Shown one piece after another: positions 33,803-45,241 of a stretch of DNA of 64,000 nucleotides; position 1 is the first letter of the stretch; each line of letters begins with the position of its first letter. Below the pieces are notes generated by a model. The model was not told the DNA's origin. It searched no databases and worked only from the letters and a program-made list of their open reading frames with translations. The DNA is from Laccaria trichodermophora (Eukaryota > Basidiomycota > Agaricomycetes > Agaricales > Hydnangiaceae): the NCBI GenBank assembly GCA_018417955.1, contig JACTVC010000019.1, positions 124,001 through 188,000 on the forward strand, in the 5' to 3' direction. The position numbers were made by a program, and so were the translations under genes.

Positions 33803-36718
33803 ATGACGTCCAGTGGGGTGAGTGGTCCATCTGTCCCTTGTGAGCTTTTACGAAAGATTTCATGTCCGCAGACATCGTCGGGAAACAATCGAGCGATTGT
33901 CCCCACGACCACAGAGTACTTCACCGCCAGTGTGAAAGAAGCTCTAACGCTGCTACAAAGTGTATCATCTGCGATACCGGTACCATTCCTGAGTGAATCG
34001 TTCAAAGTTACCCTGAAAATCATTGAACTATGCGAGGTTTGTCGTTTCTGAGCCCACCTTTGCAACGAAGGGCTTTAAACAAGTTCCAGGGCGCATCGGC
34101 TGTTGGAGAGGGGGTCAAGGAACTCAAAGCTAGAGTTAGGAATCTCATGACCATCATCGCCAATCACGTAAAGGCCCAAAATTATGTCGAATGCAACAGG
34201 ATGACAATTGCGAATGCCATGAAGGACATGGAAGGGGACATCGGAGAATTACTGAGGTTTTTGCCCTTTAAATTTGGTTTGAGATGGTCTGATGACCTTG
34301 TAGCACTCTCAAGACAATTTACGAGGATTTGGAGAAAATCGGTGGGCAGAACAAATTGAAAGTAATGTTCACAGGTGTGAATACGAAGAAGCTTGAAGGC
34401 TGTGTGAACAGGCTGTCAACTGCTATGGAAGAACTCAGGGTATTCAAAGTCTCTTCATGTTTTCTATCACTTGCCTTCGCTCAACATTTTCATCATCTAG
34501 TTCACAAACGATCTCGGAAACACTTTCCGCCTACAAAACATTGAATCCTGCCAAGAGGAGACGCACAATCTTATGCAAGGCGTAGCCACCAAACTAGACA
34601 ATGTCGCATGGAGGCGTGATCAATTAGACATAGTCGTTCAGCAACAAATGCCTCTCAAGTCGGAGATATTTCACGGACGCGAAATCCTTGTCCAAGACAT
34701 TGCTCGACTCCTCATCAAAAAGGAAACCTCCCGCGTTTGCATTCTAGGTGCAGGAGGAATGGGAAAAACTTCAGTTTCCCTTGCTGTCGTCGAATCAGCC
34801 TTGATCAAAACCCACTTCTCCCCCCGAGCACCTTTTCTGGGTTCCCTGCAACGAAGCGGCATCCGCGACCCTCCTCCTTGAGCTCTTATACACGCAACTC
34901 CAAATACCACGAAACAAACACATTACGCTCTCAGAAATCATCTCTCAACTCGATGCCATCACCCAACCCCTCCTCATCTTACTTGATAACTTCGAGACGC
35001 CATGGAACACACCTGATGGACGGCAGAAAGTCGGCGACATCCTCCGAAAGCTAGCCATGCTGAAGCATGTCTCCATCCTCGTCACCATGCGTGGAAGCCA
35101 AGCTCCCTGCGACAAAGCCATCACTTGGCAGTCGAGGTTTATCCAACCTACCGACGAAGAGGCATCCCTCCGCATCTTCCGCGACATCAACCCGGATTCG
35201 GAGAACGACCCTGATGTCAAAGCGTTGCTGGCCAGGCTGGGACACATGCCTTTCGCTGTTACCCTCATTGCCAATCTCGGGAAACAAGGGCAGTCAACAG
35301 CGAAGGAGTTGTTGAATGCGTGGTTGAAGTTCGGGCCCGACATCCTTCCAGGCCAGAATGAACAGAGCATGAACAGGAGTATCAGCCTTTCCGTTGATGG
35401 GTCCCTCGTCAAGCAAAATCCAAGCGCTAACCTCCTTCTCAAAGTTCTCTCATTGTTACCAGCAGGAACGACGAAAGAGAACCTATCCTGGTGGGCCCCA
35501 ACTCTTGAGAAATCTATGATTCCCTCTGCCATTGCTGGCCTATCAGCTGCAGCTCTACTGGCCCAGCAATCCACCACCTCCCCCGTGCTCTCCCTACCAC
35601 CTGTTGTTCAATCATTCATGCAGCAGCAAAATCGAATTGAGGAGGATGTCCGAGCCCAGACTTTCTCGTCGTGTTGCCAATACATCATAGACAATGCATG
35701 CCGCTATGATGATCCCCGATTCCGTGTCAATGCAAAGGATCTCGCAGCTGAAGACACCAACATCCGATCTGTCCTTTTCAGCCGATCAGCCTACTCCGAT
35801 TTATCTGAGAAGACTATTGAAGCGCTCATTGCCCTCAGCTGGCATTACTGCGACAGGGGGCGGGGTCCAGAGATCGCCTGCCGTACAGTAGAAGCAGCCA
35901 AAGCCTTCGGGGTAACTAAATATATTGCGTCAGCGCTATGGTGCCTAGGAAGGACATCCTACGACGTCAGCGACCACCCCGCCTATGCCAACTTACAACA
36001 AGCCTACCAGCTCTTCAACACCCTTCCCCCTGATAACCTCACTCAACGATTTGGTGGCCAATGCGGTATCGACTTCGTCTACTGCGCCCGACACGTCGAT
36101 GAGGAGACCAAGATTGTCTCTTTGGCGAGGGACGTGGAAGCGAGGTGTGCCACCCTCTCGGACAACCTCATACATGCACGGAGTCTCATGTCCCTTGGGG
36201 TCGTCCTAGACACAGCCAAGCATTGGTCAGACGCACTCCACTCCTTAAGCCAAGCCATAGCTCTCTTGAAAGTTTTGAAGAATAATGCGAACCTCGCATA
36301 TGCGTATCAAATCACTGCCCGGGTGCATTGCCACCAACATCAGCTCCAAGACGCGTTGGTGGCTGTTGAAACAGCGTGGAAGTACGCGGAGTTGAGCGAC
36401 AGCCCCTACCTCAAAGCATTCATCTCCCAAGAACATGCTGGGATCCTCCTTAGCGCTGATAGAGTTCAGGAAGCGTGGGGTTGTTTTGAGACATCGCTGG
36501 TCATGCTAAACGAAGCGATTGGTTTTTCCGACTTGGAGTCATTCTGGTATGGGCACCCTCATGAATGGAAAGCGTTTTCGCTTATGGTAAAGGAACTGCT
36601 GGAAACCCGGGTTAGGTGTGATACGGGATCGGAGAGCGCGCGCAGCAGTGCCTTAATACAGTACGATAGGTTGACTGCCATGGCGTTAGCGTCAATCGGA
36701 ATAGGACAGGCTGGTTAA
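33803..36718 (+). CDS. NB-ARC/TPR NLR-like receptor, one-base frameshift
   Basis: Proposed exons 33803-33817, 33872-34036, 34090-34256, 34304-34439 and 34501-36718. The helical N-terminus contains SVKEALTLLQSVSSAIPVPF and TLKIIELCE, as in many Agaricomycete NLR-like proteins. The NB-ARC part has FHGRE, the P-loop ILGAGGMGKTS and the Walker B motif LLILLDNFE, then RGSQAP and the LGHMPFAVTLIA helix. The C-terminal ~350 residues are TPR-like (SLMSLGVVLDTAKHWSDALH, HSLSQAIALLKVL, HQHQLQDALVAVETAWKYAE). The frame breaks between P-loop and Walker B: six Cs at 34820-34825, where five would let HFSP run into EHLFWVPCNEAASATLLLEL. As read, translation stops after ~20 more residues. This is either a pseudogenising indel or a consensus error. 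The exact start is uncertain. Confidence 0.75.
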
Positions 36719-36904
36719 TCGTATCTTTTTCAAAGCTGGAGCTAAGTCTACATGGGGGGTCTTATATACCTCCCCGGGGTGTGTATGTATGTGTAAAAAA
36801 ATCCTAGTAGTAATAGGGGTGAAATCGGAGGGACTTGAGAAATACAAAAAATTATGCTGTGCGAGCATTAGTGTTTTGTGTGTTGTCCTCGTCCATGAGA
36901 GCAT

Positions 36905-37389
36905 TAGTGGAATGCAGAGTTGACGTCGCGGCCGCAACGCTACGCTTTTTTTCACCACGCGACAACTTTCCTTAGTGAATCAACTCCGACAGGTAAATGC
37001 CCTCGCTACAACCAACCGTCGACACACCCGCTACAGCTTTGACTGAGTTTCAAATCCTTGATGGCCACATAGCATGCTCCGTACATACCAGATCTTTTAC
37101 ATTGAGTAACACCGTAAAATTCCCAAAATGTGTGAAAATTTCAATCCCCTTCTTACTGAATGGTATTTCTGTTATGTAGAAATTAGGTATGGCATCACGT
37201 ATAGAGGTAATTTAACAGGAAAGTATGTCTCAATTTGAAGTCCGCCCCAAGTCCGCCCGATTGGTTAGGCCCTCGCGACAGAAAGCGATACAAAGTCCAA
37301 CTTTCGCAGATTTTCTGTATCGTGGGAATTAGCGGACAAGTTGTCGCGACCCATTTTAGCGGCCGCGACGTCAACTCTGCATTCCACTA
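36905..37389. mobile_element. MITE, ~481 bp, with TA target duplication
   Basis: A perfect 31-bp inverted repeat lies at 36905-36935 and 37359-37389 (outer bases TAGTGGAATGCAGAGTTGAC). Similarity continues inward more weakly (GCGACAACTT on both arms). If the outermost TA is the target duplication, the element is 36907-37387. It has no coding capacity. Size, terminal inverted repeats and TA duplication fit a Tc1/mariner-type MITE; the superfamily is inferred. Confidence 0.8.
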
Positions 37390-37673
37390 TTGTCCATTGC
37401 CTTTTTCCTTTGCGGCCGACCGTAGGTATGGGTCTAACTGAGCTCCTGTATGTTATCTGAAACTGAAAGTGCCAAGAAAGTGCCCCACCTTACTCGAAGT
37501 TATTGTCTACTTACCCTCACAGACTTCCCTGCAACTTATGACTCGAGATCACTGTCACTGTCAACATAATTGCGGTCCTTTGCGGATATGGACATCACCG
37601 CCAATTGGTACCTTGGTTACTGGGGTTTACATTTCCTATATTCCATCTGTCCTTCATCGTTGTGAACAGCACA

Positions 37674-39285
37674 ATGCGCGTCGACATACCCACAGAACTA
37701 CTCCTCCATGTCTCAAAGTACATCCCAGATGACACTCTCAAGGAGATGTTGGCAGTCAACAGGGTGTTCTATGATCTTGCTATGAATCTACGGTACGGCG
37801 ACATGTTGATTGCGACGAGGAAGATTAGTACGTTGAAGCATCTCGTTCGATTGCAGTACGTCCCGCCTCGTGTTTTGGCTTCACGATACTTATAGTGATG
37901 TCGGTACAGATACCCAGAAGTCGCACAGCGCGTCCGCCGCCTCGAAATCCGACTAAGCCTAATGAAACCAAAAGGCAAAGAAGAGCACGCCCCCGAATCC
38001 CCCGGCTCAGTGCACACAATCAGACAAACCCTCAACGAGGCTCTCCGTCTTCTACGTCCGCGCGGGAAAGGAATCAAACGCAAATCTCCCCCACATCTAA
38101 ATGAAAAAAGAGACCCATTCACGGTCGTCATCAACGAGCTCAGCACCGCTTTCCCTTCAATGACCAACGTCCAAGAACTATTAATCGATTCATGGGATTT
38201 ACCACCCCAATACGACCTCCACCCCTTCCTCTCCTCCGCATGGGCTTCCTTCGGGTCTAAACTGCACACGGCGTCACTGTGTGGGAACCTAGAAGGCCAC
38301 CGCGTCTTAATCGAGTCCAACCCCCCATTCGCAGCGCTCAAACATCTCCGAATGGAGTTCACCAACAACCTATTCCGCGTCGACCTCGATGCGGACCGTG
38401 CGATTCTCGTGGACACCGTGGCGCCCTTCGTGTGCCGCCTAGGACCGCAGCTCGAGTCGATGAAGGTGTGGTCCTGGATGGTCCTGGATTTATCCGCCTT
38501 TTTTCTGAATATAGGGCCGTTTGAGAGGTTGGAGTATTTGAATGTCCGGACGGCGTTTAATAGAGCGTTCAGGGAGGATTCGGGGGGGCTGAAGAGAGTA
38601 CTGTGTGGGTCTTCGAAGACGCTCAAGAGAGTTGATTTGAGGCTGAACCCTTCGGGCTCGGCTATTGACCCGACGTCTGAGGGACCGCTTGGAAGGTGGC
38701 TTTTGGAGTGTTTGGAGGATGAAAGGTGTTTGGCGGGTGCAAGTGCGTTGGATGTGTATCCTACGAATTTGCCGAGTGGGATGGATATTTTGTTGAAGTG
38801 TGTGGAGAGGACGAGGGAACAGCTTACGGAGCTTGTTGTGCGTGATCGGTATTTGAATCCGGAGGAGATTGGGAATTTGTTGGAGGCGTTGAGGGGGTGT
38901 AGGGAGTTGACGTATTTGAGGTTGAATGTGTGGAGGATGAATGTGAGCTTGTTTGATGTTATGACTGTCAAGGCGCCTGGGTTGAGGAGGTTGTGGCTTT
39001 CGGTTGGGGATGCTGTTTCGAATGATCCTTCTGCGTCTTTGGTACGTTCCTCTGGTGCTATTTTTGTCTTTCTTGCGGACCTTGACCTCCTGTTTTTTTT
39101 TAAAACCTTAGGAGAATTTTAGAAATGAGATTCAGACTCGGCGCTTTACCGAGTGGAGGATTGACGATTTGACGATTTGGCAAGGTGGGGCAGAGATTGA
39201 TGGGGATACTATGAAGGCTTTGGCGAAGAGTATCCCTTCTGTTAACAGCTTTTGGGGGACTGGACATACGAGGATTGAACCATGA
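37674..39285 (+). CDS. F-box/LRR-type protein
   Basis: Exons 37674-37855, 37910-39041 and 39112-39285 join in phase to 495 residues. The N-terminus IPTELLLHVSKYIPDDTLKE, MLAVNRVFYDLAMNLRYGDM fits the F-box-like opening of Agaricomycete F-box proteins. Downstream spacing is LRR-like (MTNVQELLIDSWDLP, FAALKHLRMEFTNNLF, LERLEYLNVRTAF-type, LKRVDLRLNP, CRELTYLRLNVWRMN). A basic loop (RPRGKGIKRKSPP) lies near residue 130. Expected role is target selection in an SCF ubiquitin ligase. The MITE lies ~285 bp upstream of the start. Confidence 0.85.
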
Positions 39286-39961
39286 ATGAGTGCGTTTTAT
39301 TTTATTTTATTTTGGTCTAGATGGGACACTGCGTTTCTTGATACCAGTTTCTATGTGATACCCTTTAAACATTCAACATCGGACTTGTGTTACTGACACA
39401 CTCCGGAATACATCTACTCTACTCTACATGTCACGGTGTTGACCACTTTACAAACATAATTTGCGTACATTCCTCGTGTCAATATACGCGTAGATTGGCT
39501 GCTGATCGCCGTGAATAAACGTAAGAACTCGAGCAAGATCCGTGTCCTTCCTCCAATGGCACTCCTATGCCGCTGTGTTCGGCGGTCTTTTCCGGGTACA
39601 GCCGCGGACAAACACAGGGTCGCAAAAGTTTTGTAAGGTGCCAACGTGTGCAAAACAGCCTTATTCATAAACCACCACCATCCCCATCTCTTCTCCCTTT
39701 TCTCCCAACAACTTTAACTGTGAACGTTCTCTGTGGAGACCACCACGATTTCGTCAACCTACTCCCCCCACCTCCTTCATCGCATACTCTTCTGTCAAGG
39801 CAGAGGATTCATGCTTCGACCCACAATTGCTATACCAAAGGATAAAAGATTCTTGCCTCGGTCTCAAAAAACCAGTTTTGTAAGGACAAGTGGCAACTTA
39901 ATTTCTCTTTCACGAGGCTGACGTCTGCTCTTAGCGTTAAAAATAATTACTATTGCCCAGC
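39286..39961. other. intergenic, eIF5 promoter region
   Basis: About 675 bp holding the F-box 3' end and the eIF5 promoter. A pyrimidine-rich stretch at 39674-39710 is typical of strong fungal housekeeping promoters. No gene seen. Confidence 0.4.
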
Positions 39962-41374
39962 ATGGCTTCAGGAATTGTGAACATCCGCCGCGACGTCGAT
40001 GACAAGTTTTATCGTTACCGGTATGTTCTACTATGATCTGAGTCAATCGCCGATGCTGACCAAGTGAAACAGCATGCCCCTCCTCACCACCAAAATTGAA
40101 GGCAAGGGAAACGGCATCAAGACAGTCATCCCAAACATGTCTGATGTGGCCCGTGCCCTCAGTCGCCCCCCCACCTACACCACCAAGTTCTTCGGCTGCG
40201 AACTTGGCGCCCAGACTTCCTTTGACGAGAAAAACGACCGTTACATCGTCAATGGTGCCCACGACGCCAACCGCCTCCGTGAGCTTCTCGACATCTTCAT
40301 TGACAAATTCGTCCTGTGCAAGTCGTGCAAGAACCCAGAAACCGAGCTTGTCATTCTCAAAATTGGACGCTCGGAGGATATTATTCGGGATTGCAAGGCC
40401 TGCGGTGAACGCACTGGCATCGATATGAGGCACAAGTTGACTACCTTCATTGTCAAAAACCCACCCGTCAAGATTAAGAAAGGCAAGAACAAAAACACAG
40501 GTGACGCCGCCGGTGGTGTGGGCGGTGGAGGTACCCCCGATGCTAATGGGGAAGATGGGCACGCCGATGACGCTGGCGGGGAAAGTGACGACGAGCTTAC
40601 CAGGAAGATCAAGGCGGAAGCTGCGGAGCTTAACACCGACGCAGCTCTCTCTAAAGAGGATTGGTCCGCAGACACTTCGCCGGAAGCTGTCAAACAGCGC
40701 ATCAAGGCTCTTGAGGGTTCGCTTGCGGCGACTGTCATTGGTGGTGACGATGAGGGCAGCGACGAAGATGCTAATAGCCCCTACTCTCAACTTGGTCGTT
40801 GGATCGAGGAAAATCGTGCTGATGCTGCTGAAGATTCCAAGGCGCACGCTATCGCGATCTACAAAAAGGCCGAGGAGTTGGGTATCGAGAAGAAGCACAA
40901 GACTGTGCTTATCGTCGTCCAAACCTTGTTCACCGAAGATATCTTGACTGAGTTGCCGAAGTATGTGGCGCTCTTGACTAAAGTAAGCTTCAGTCCCTTC
41001 TCCCACTTCGACTCATTGCTGATAAAGTGGTTACGTAGCTGGTCACCTCTGAGAAGCACCAGAAATCGCTCCTGGGTGGAATCGAGGTTTTGGTTGGCTT
41101 GTCCCACCCTGACCTTATCCCAGCCGTTCCAAAGATTCTAATGGTGCTCTATCAAGCCGACCTCCTTGACGAAGAGCTTGTCACCCAGTGGGGCAAACAT
41201 GTCAGCAAGAAGTACGTCGACAAGGACACGAGCAAGAAGGTTCGTAAGGCTAGCGAGCCTTTCATTAAGGTACGGTTCGCTCTCTATTTTGTGGTTATTC
41301 CAGACTCTAATCTTGTTAATGTGAAGTGGCTCGCCGAAGCTGAGGACGACGATGACGAGGATGATGATGAGTAA
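39962..41374 (+). CDS. TIF5: translation initiation factor eIF5
   Basis: GTPase-activating factor for eIF2 in start-codon recognition, cytoplasmic (family knowledge). Exons 39962-40020, 40073-40982, 41039-41269 and 41327-41374 join in phase to 415 residues. The N-terminal domain starts [20 protein letters not shown] with the essential Arg near residue 10. [20 protein letters not shown] follows, then a C4 zinc finger [10 protein letters not shown]...[12 protein letters not shown] Lys-rich then Gly/acidic linker leads to the C-terminal W2 (HEAT-type) domain ([40 protein letters not shown]). The protein ends with the aromatic/acidic [15 protein letters not shown]. Length and domain order are normal. 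Confidence 0.95.
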
Positions 41375-41671
41375 ACACCGGCTGTCGGTTTTTGAGGTGC
41401 TATCGTTGGTTTGGGTATATCATTTTTGTCTTTCTTGTCTGATTGAACAGTTTTGTCTATCCACTCTATGTATCCAGCGTTGATCTCCTGATATACAGTA
41501 TGATTGTCTTCTCACCTTCCGTACCCAGCCTGCCGATCAACGCAAAGTCAGAGCTACATCAATCTTGTGACAATCTCCTTTGAATTCGAAGGTTTTTGCC
41601 GCCCTGATTGCCTTCGTTGTGAATGATGGGGAGGGTGCCACATATAGAGTGTGCATTTTATCAGCTGATTG

Positions 41672-42230
41672 TTAGCTGCTACCATTTACAATGCTGCTCC
41701 ACAGTTTTGAAGCCACGGGATCGAACAGCTTTGTGAGCGACCTCGGGTACGTATTGCCCAATTCCTCCATATCCAATGCTGAAAATACCCGCCACAGGTC
41801 CACAGATGTACATAGACATTCCCATGTCCATGGCAATACGAGATCCTCACACACCTGATGGCCCTCTGCAGAATAGATTTGATGTACTCTTCCCTGGTTG
41901 AATGTTTGACTTTTCACTTATCTCGCTAAAATTCATTTTCCAGGACTACTCCGGATACTTTGTCCACCTTAAATTCACCGAACATTGACCGTCGTCGGTC
42001 GTGAGGGGCTTCCTTGCTCGATAATAATTCATGAAAAGTACCCCTTATTTCAGAGGTTTTTGCAAGTCCAGAAACTCGTCGACAGTCGATGGTTTCGTCC
42101 TCAACGTTCAACGCCAACTTGAAAGCGCCAGACGTAGACATCACGGTGAATGCTCGGATACCGAATGTCCTCTGGTTGACGGCTTCCCCACAATCTGACA
42201 GATCTCAAACTCCATTTAGGATTTGTTACG
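41672..42230 (-). CDS. possible small hypothetical gene or remnant
   Basis: Minus-strand stretch from about 42185 to 41926 reads AVNQRTFGIRAFTVMSTSGA, then FKLALNVEDETIDCRRVSGL and EFKVDKVSGVVLENEF before a stop. A second open stretch at 41917-41672 includes GHQVCEDLVLPWTWECL and ELGNTYPRSLTKLFDPVASK. An overlapping third frame is also protein-like (GPVAGIFSIGYGGIGQYVPE). I could not find splice sites that join them convincingly. No family recognised. It may be a gene with unusual introns or a remnant. Confidence 0.3.
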
Positions 42231-42720
42231 ATCCCCCCCTTATGTCTCCCCGCTACTTTGGGAAACCGCAAAGTCTTATGACAATCAGCGATACCAGACG
42301 ACACCCTCCAATACCCCCGGCTCCGAGCTAAGCGAGCTTACAACACAGATCGCGGTCAAATGATTCATAGCCGGTTGAAAAATCGACCTTTAAGAATACC
42401 CCTCACCCTGATCCCCCCGCGGTTTTACTTCCTTTCAAATCCGTGCTTCTTACAACGTGAGGGTCTGTTTGACCTCTCACTACCTTCCTTCTGCCGTCAG
42501 GTAACCGACCCGACCCCGACCTATTCATGCCATCGTCGACGATGCGCTTTCCATCAGTCGGTTTCCAGGTTTTGAGTTCGCTCATACATCTTCTGGGTGC
42601 GTGACTTTTACTTGCGCAGATCGAACCCAATCGAAAGGTTAAACAATCCTAACCGGTTTCTGTAGGTCTGACCATTCTCACTCACTGCCTCTCTCGTCGA
42701 GTACAACACGAGTCCTTGAC

Positions 42721-44198
42721 ATGGCATGGCTTATCGACGATGCCTTGGCCAAGGTTGTCTGTTATCCTTATGTTTCTTGACTCTTGGCTCTTCCTATTCT
42801 CAAGTGGGTCTCCTCCTATTCTACGATGTCTTCTGGAAACCAATGTTTGTCTTTAGGCGGTGTACTACTCTTTGGCGTTGGTTTGGAGCTCTCGCCATCA
42901 GTGTGCACGGCTGCAATCTACCTCAACATTCTTTTCTATTCCACATCGAAGTTCTTGGTGTATGCCTTTTTGGGTACGTTCTCAATCTTGAAATCCTTGC
43001 CCGCTTCTCAATGTTTGTCTTTCAGCGGAAAAAGTTCACATCGTCTGGTCACCAAAAGTTGGAATCCGACGACTCGAATCACCCGTCTATCTTATCTGTA
43101 TAACATGCGTCTCGTTCTATTGCATAATCATCACTTTCCTTTTTGCCGGTAAGTATCGATCTCTTTTCTTGAATCCACGCTTATCTTTCTCAATGTAGGT
43201 CCGGTTCACAAGCTAAACGACGACGGTGTATGTGTTACTGGGCTTAAGAGAATTGCGTCAATTCCCCTTTTGGTGTACGACTTGTGAGTTTTCTTTGGAA
43301 TGCATCCCAGAAGGATTTTGTGAGTTACATTTTTTTTACACAGATTTATCAATGTCTTCCTCACGTCTATGTTTCTGTATCCGCTAGTGAGCTCACAATT
43401 GCAGAGCTCAGGACTTCGACGGTTATCGGTCCGGACTTTCATGTGTGTACCCTGTCCCATCTTTGTCTTTCATTGCCCTGATTTATTACCATCAAGCGCT
43501 GCGCTTGTATCTCTCACCACGTCGACTGTAAGTGAATGAAAGCCGAGAAAGACATTGAACTTATCAGCCTTCATTTTTCAGGTGAATGTCGTTGTTCTTA
43601 TGACGTTAGATGGCAAAGAGCTTGGTTGGGTGAATTTGGGAGCTTGTGGAGCAGACGTGCGTTGTATCTTTCATGTGCCTTTCCGTGATGACCTGACTTC
43701 AAATCACAGATCATCGTCAACGGAGTCGCAATATTTTGGGTATCCATGGGTAGTTCAAGACACAATGATTCCAGCGGATTGCCCGCTGAAAGAAATCGTC
43801 GCCGCGATATTCCATGTCACAATGAAGGGCTTGACACTATTTCACTCGCGGCCAGAAGTCCATCTTCAGGGCGACAGGAAGCCCCTGGCACTCCATGCGC
43901 GTCTTTGCCATATTTTCCTGGCGGACAGGGACAATCGGTGCTGGAAGAAGTCAAAACGAAACGCCGTGATAACTGGCTTGCCTCCCTGTTCGTTCAAGCA
44001 CAGAATCAACGACAACAGGTAAACTTAGAAGTGTAACCTTATTCGAAGCGATGACGTTGATATTTTGTACAGTCGTCAGTTATGGCCTCGGATAGTTTTG
44101 AACGACAGCCCACGCGGGTTGAGCTGCCGATTCAGATGCGAATGGACTCTAATTCTGAATTCGAGGATGAACTCCCACACAAGTCGATATCTCGATAG
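42721..44198 (+). CDS. multi-pass membrane protein of a fungal-specific family
   Basis: Nine exons join in phase to 349 residues: 42721-42753, 42805-42973, 43026-43148, 43199-43283, 43344-43442, 43497-43527, 43582-43656, 43710-44018 and 44073-44198. About six to seven hydrophobic segments are visible: GGVLLFGVGLELSPSV, CTAAIYLNILFYSTSKFLVY, PVYLICITCVSFYCIIITFL, LVYDLFINVFLTSMFLYPLV, AALVSLTTSTVNVVVLMTLD and DIIVNGVAIFWVSMGS. The fixed motifs EKVHIVWSP and ELGWVNLGACGAD, and DDGVCVTGLKRIASIPLLVY between helices, recall an Agaricomycete family of seven-helix-like membrane proteins often sold as hypothetical. A ~140-residue Ser/Arg/Glu-rich cytosolic tail follows. Ligand and function unknown. 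Confidence 0.75.
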
Positions 44199-44559
44199 TT
44201 CACACCTTTACTTGTATTTTTATTCGCACTCAACAGAGATACCCTTGCATTCTTAGCAGTGTCGACCCGTTAGTTGTGGTATTCTGCAAGATTGCCCACT
44301 GTTTCACTGTTGATCTAGGCTACAGACGACGATGTCAAGATTGCACCAACTCGACATGTCAAATCTTCCTTGAAACATGAAATCTGATTTCGGTAAACGT
44401 ATTGTGTTTGTTCAGAGCTTATCATCCTTTTCGCGTGTTCAAACCTCAAGAAGTTGACCTGAACAATTCACGTCAACTGGCTGAGCTCTAAGGTTTTCAA
44501 AGAAAATTAATCGGTGTGTACAGTCTTTGGCAACAGTATGATCGCAGTTAGGTCAATAC
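44199..44559. other. convergent intergenic region
   Basis: About 360 bp between two convergent 3' ends. No gene seen. Confidence 0.4.
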
Positions 44560-45241
44560 CTACAAAGAGAGTCCAGCCATGGCCAAACCAACCACGGCGC
44601 CGAGGAAACCAACGGATACGCCAACGAAAGTTCCGCTGCTCTTGGATCCAGTAATTGCGGTAGTCAAAGATGCAGCACCAGTGGCGCTGCCAGAGGCTGA
44701 AGATCTCGATGAGCCGCTGCTGCTACTTGAGCCAGCAATCGGAAAACCGGCAGCCTTGCATCCATCAGTGAAGCCTAAATAGCAATGATGAACAAAAGGC
44801 ATCTCAGGGGGGTGCGAATCACGTACTTGAGATAGCTTCTTGGGCGGAGGTCGCATTGATTGAGGCGACGTTGGCAGAAATAGCGCACTGGAAGCAAGAC
44901 TGCAAATCGGCAGCGACTGCAGTGGTGCAAAGGCATGAGAGTTGTGTGCAGTTCTGCACGTTAAATCTATCAGCGCTGTGGATCGTAGAGCAGGTCGACG
45001 ACGTACTTGAAGTTCTTGAACGAGGGAGTTGCACTGTTTTTGCAGGCAGGAAGAGGGTATAGCACTGGGGTCGAATCCGCTAACTTGGCGGCTGAGCAGG
45101 TTGGGGGTATTGTCAGCAAGGACTGTAGTGGGGAACGATGTCAGTCGATTGCGATAAGCAAGTGGTTCAAATAAACATACCTGGCTGAGACGCAAGGAGA
45201 ACGGAGGCTCCAGTCGTAAAGAGAGTGAGTAGGCCAATCAT
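44560..45241 (-). CDS. small secreted protein, predicted GPI-anchored, Cys-containing
   Basis: Exons 45241-45181, 45122-45007, 44953-44827 and 44774-44560 join in phase to 172 residues. The N-terminal signal peptide is MIGLLTLFTTGASVLLASQP. The mature part has spaced cysteines (SSCLQKQCNSL, NCTQLSCLCTTAVAADLQSC, FQCAI, DGCKAAG). A Ser/Gly/Thr-rich region follows, then a C-terminal hydrophobic segment (GTFVGVSVGFLGAVVGLAMA), the pattern of a GPI-anchor signal. The cysteine pattern is CFEM-like in density, but I do not claim CFEM membership. Probably a cell-surface protein. Confidence 0.75.

Noticed and set aside
37769..38971. 400-residue minus-strand frame
   Set aside because: Antisense to the F-box/LRR gene at 37674; Ser/Arg-rich shadow.
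39864..41006. 380-residue minus-strand frame
   Set aside because: Antisense to the eIF5 coding exon; no independent motifs.
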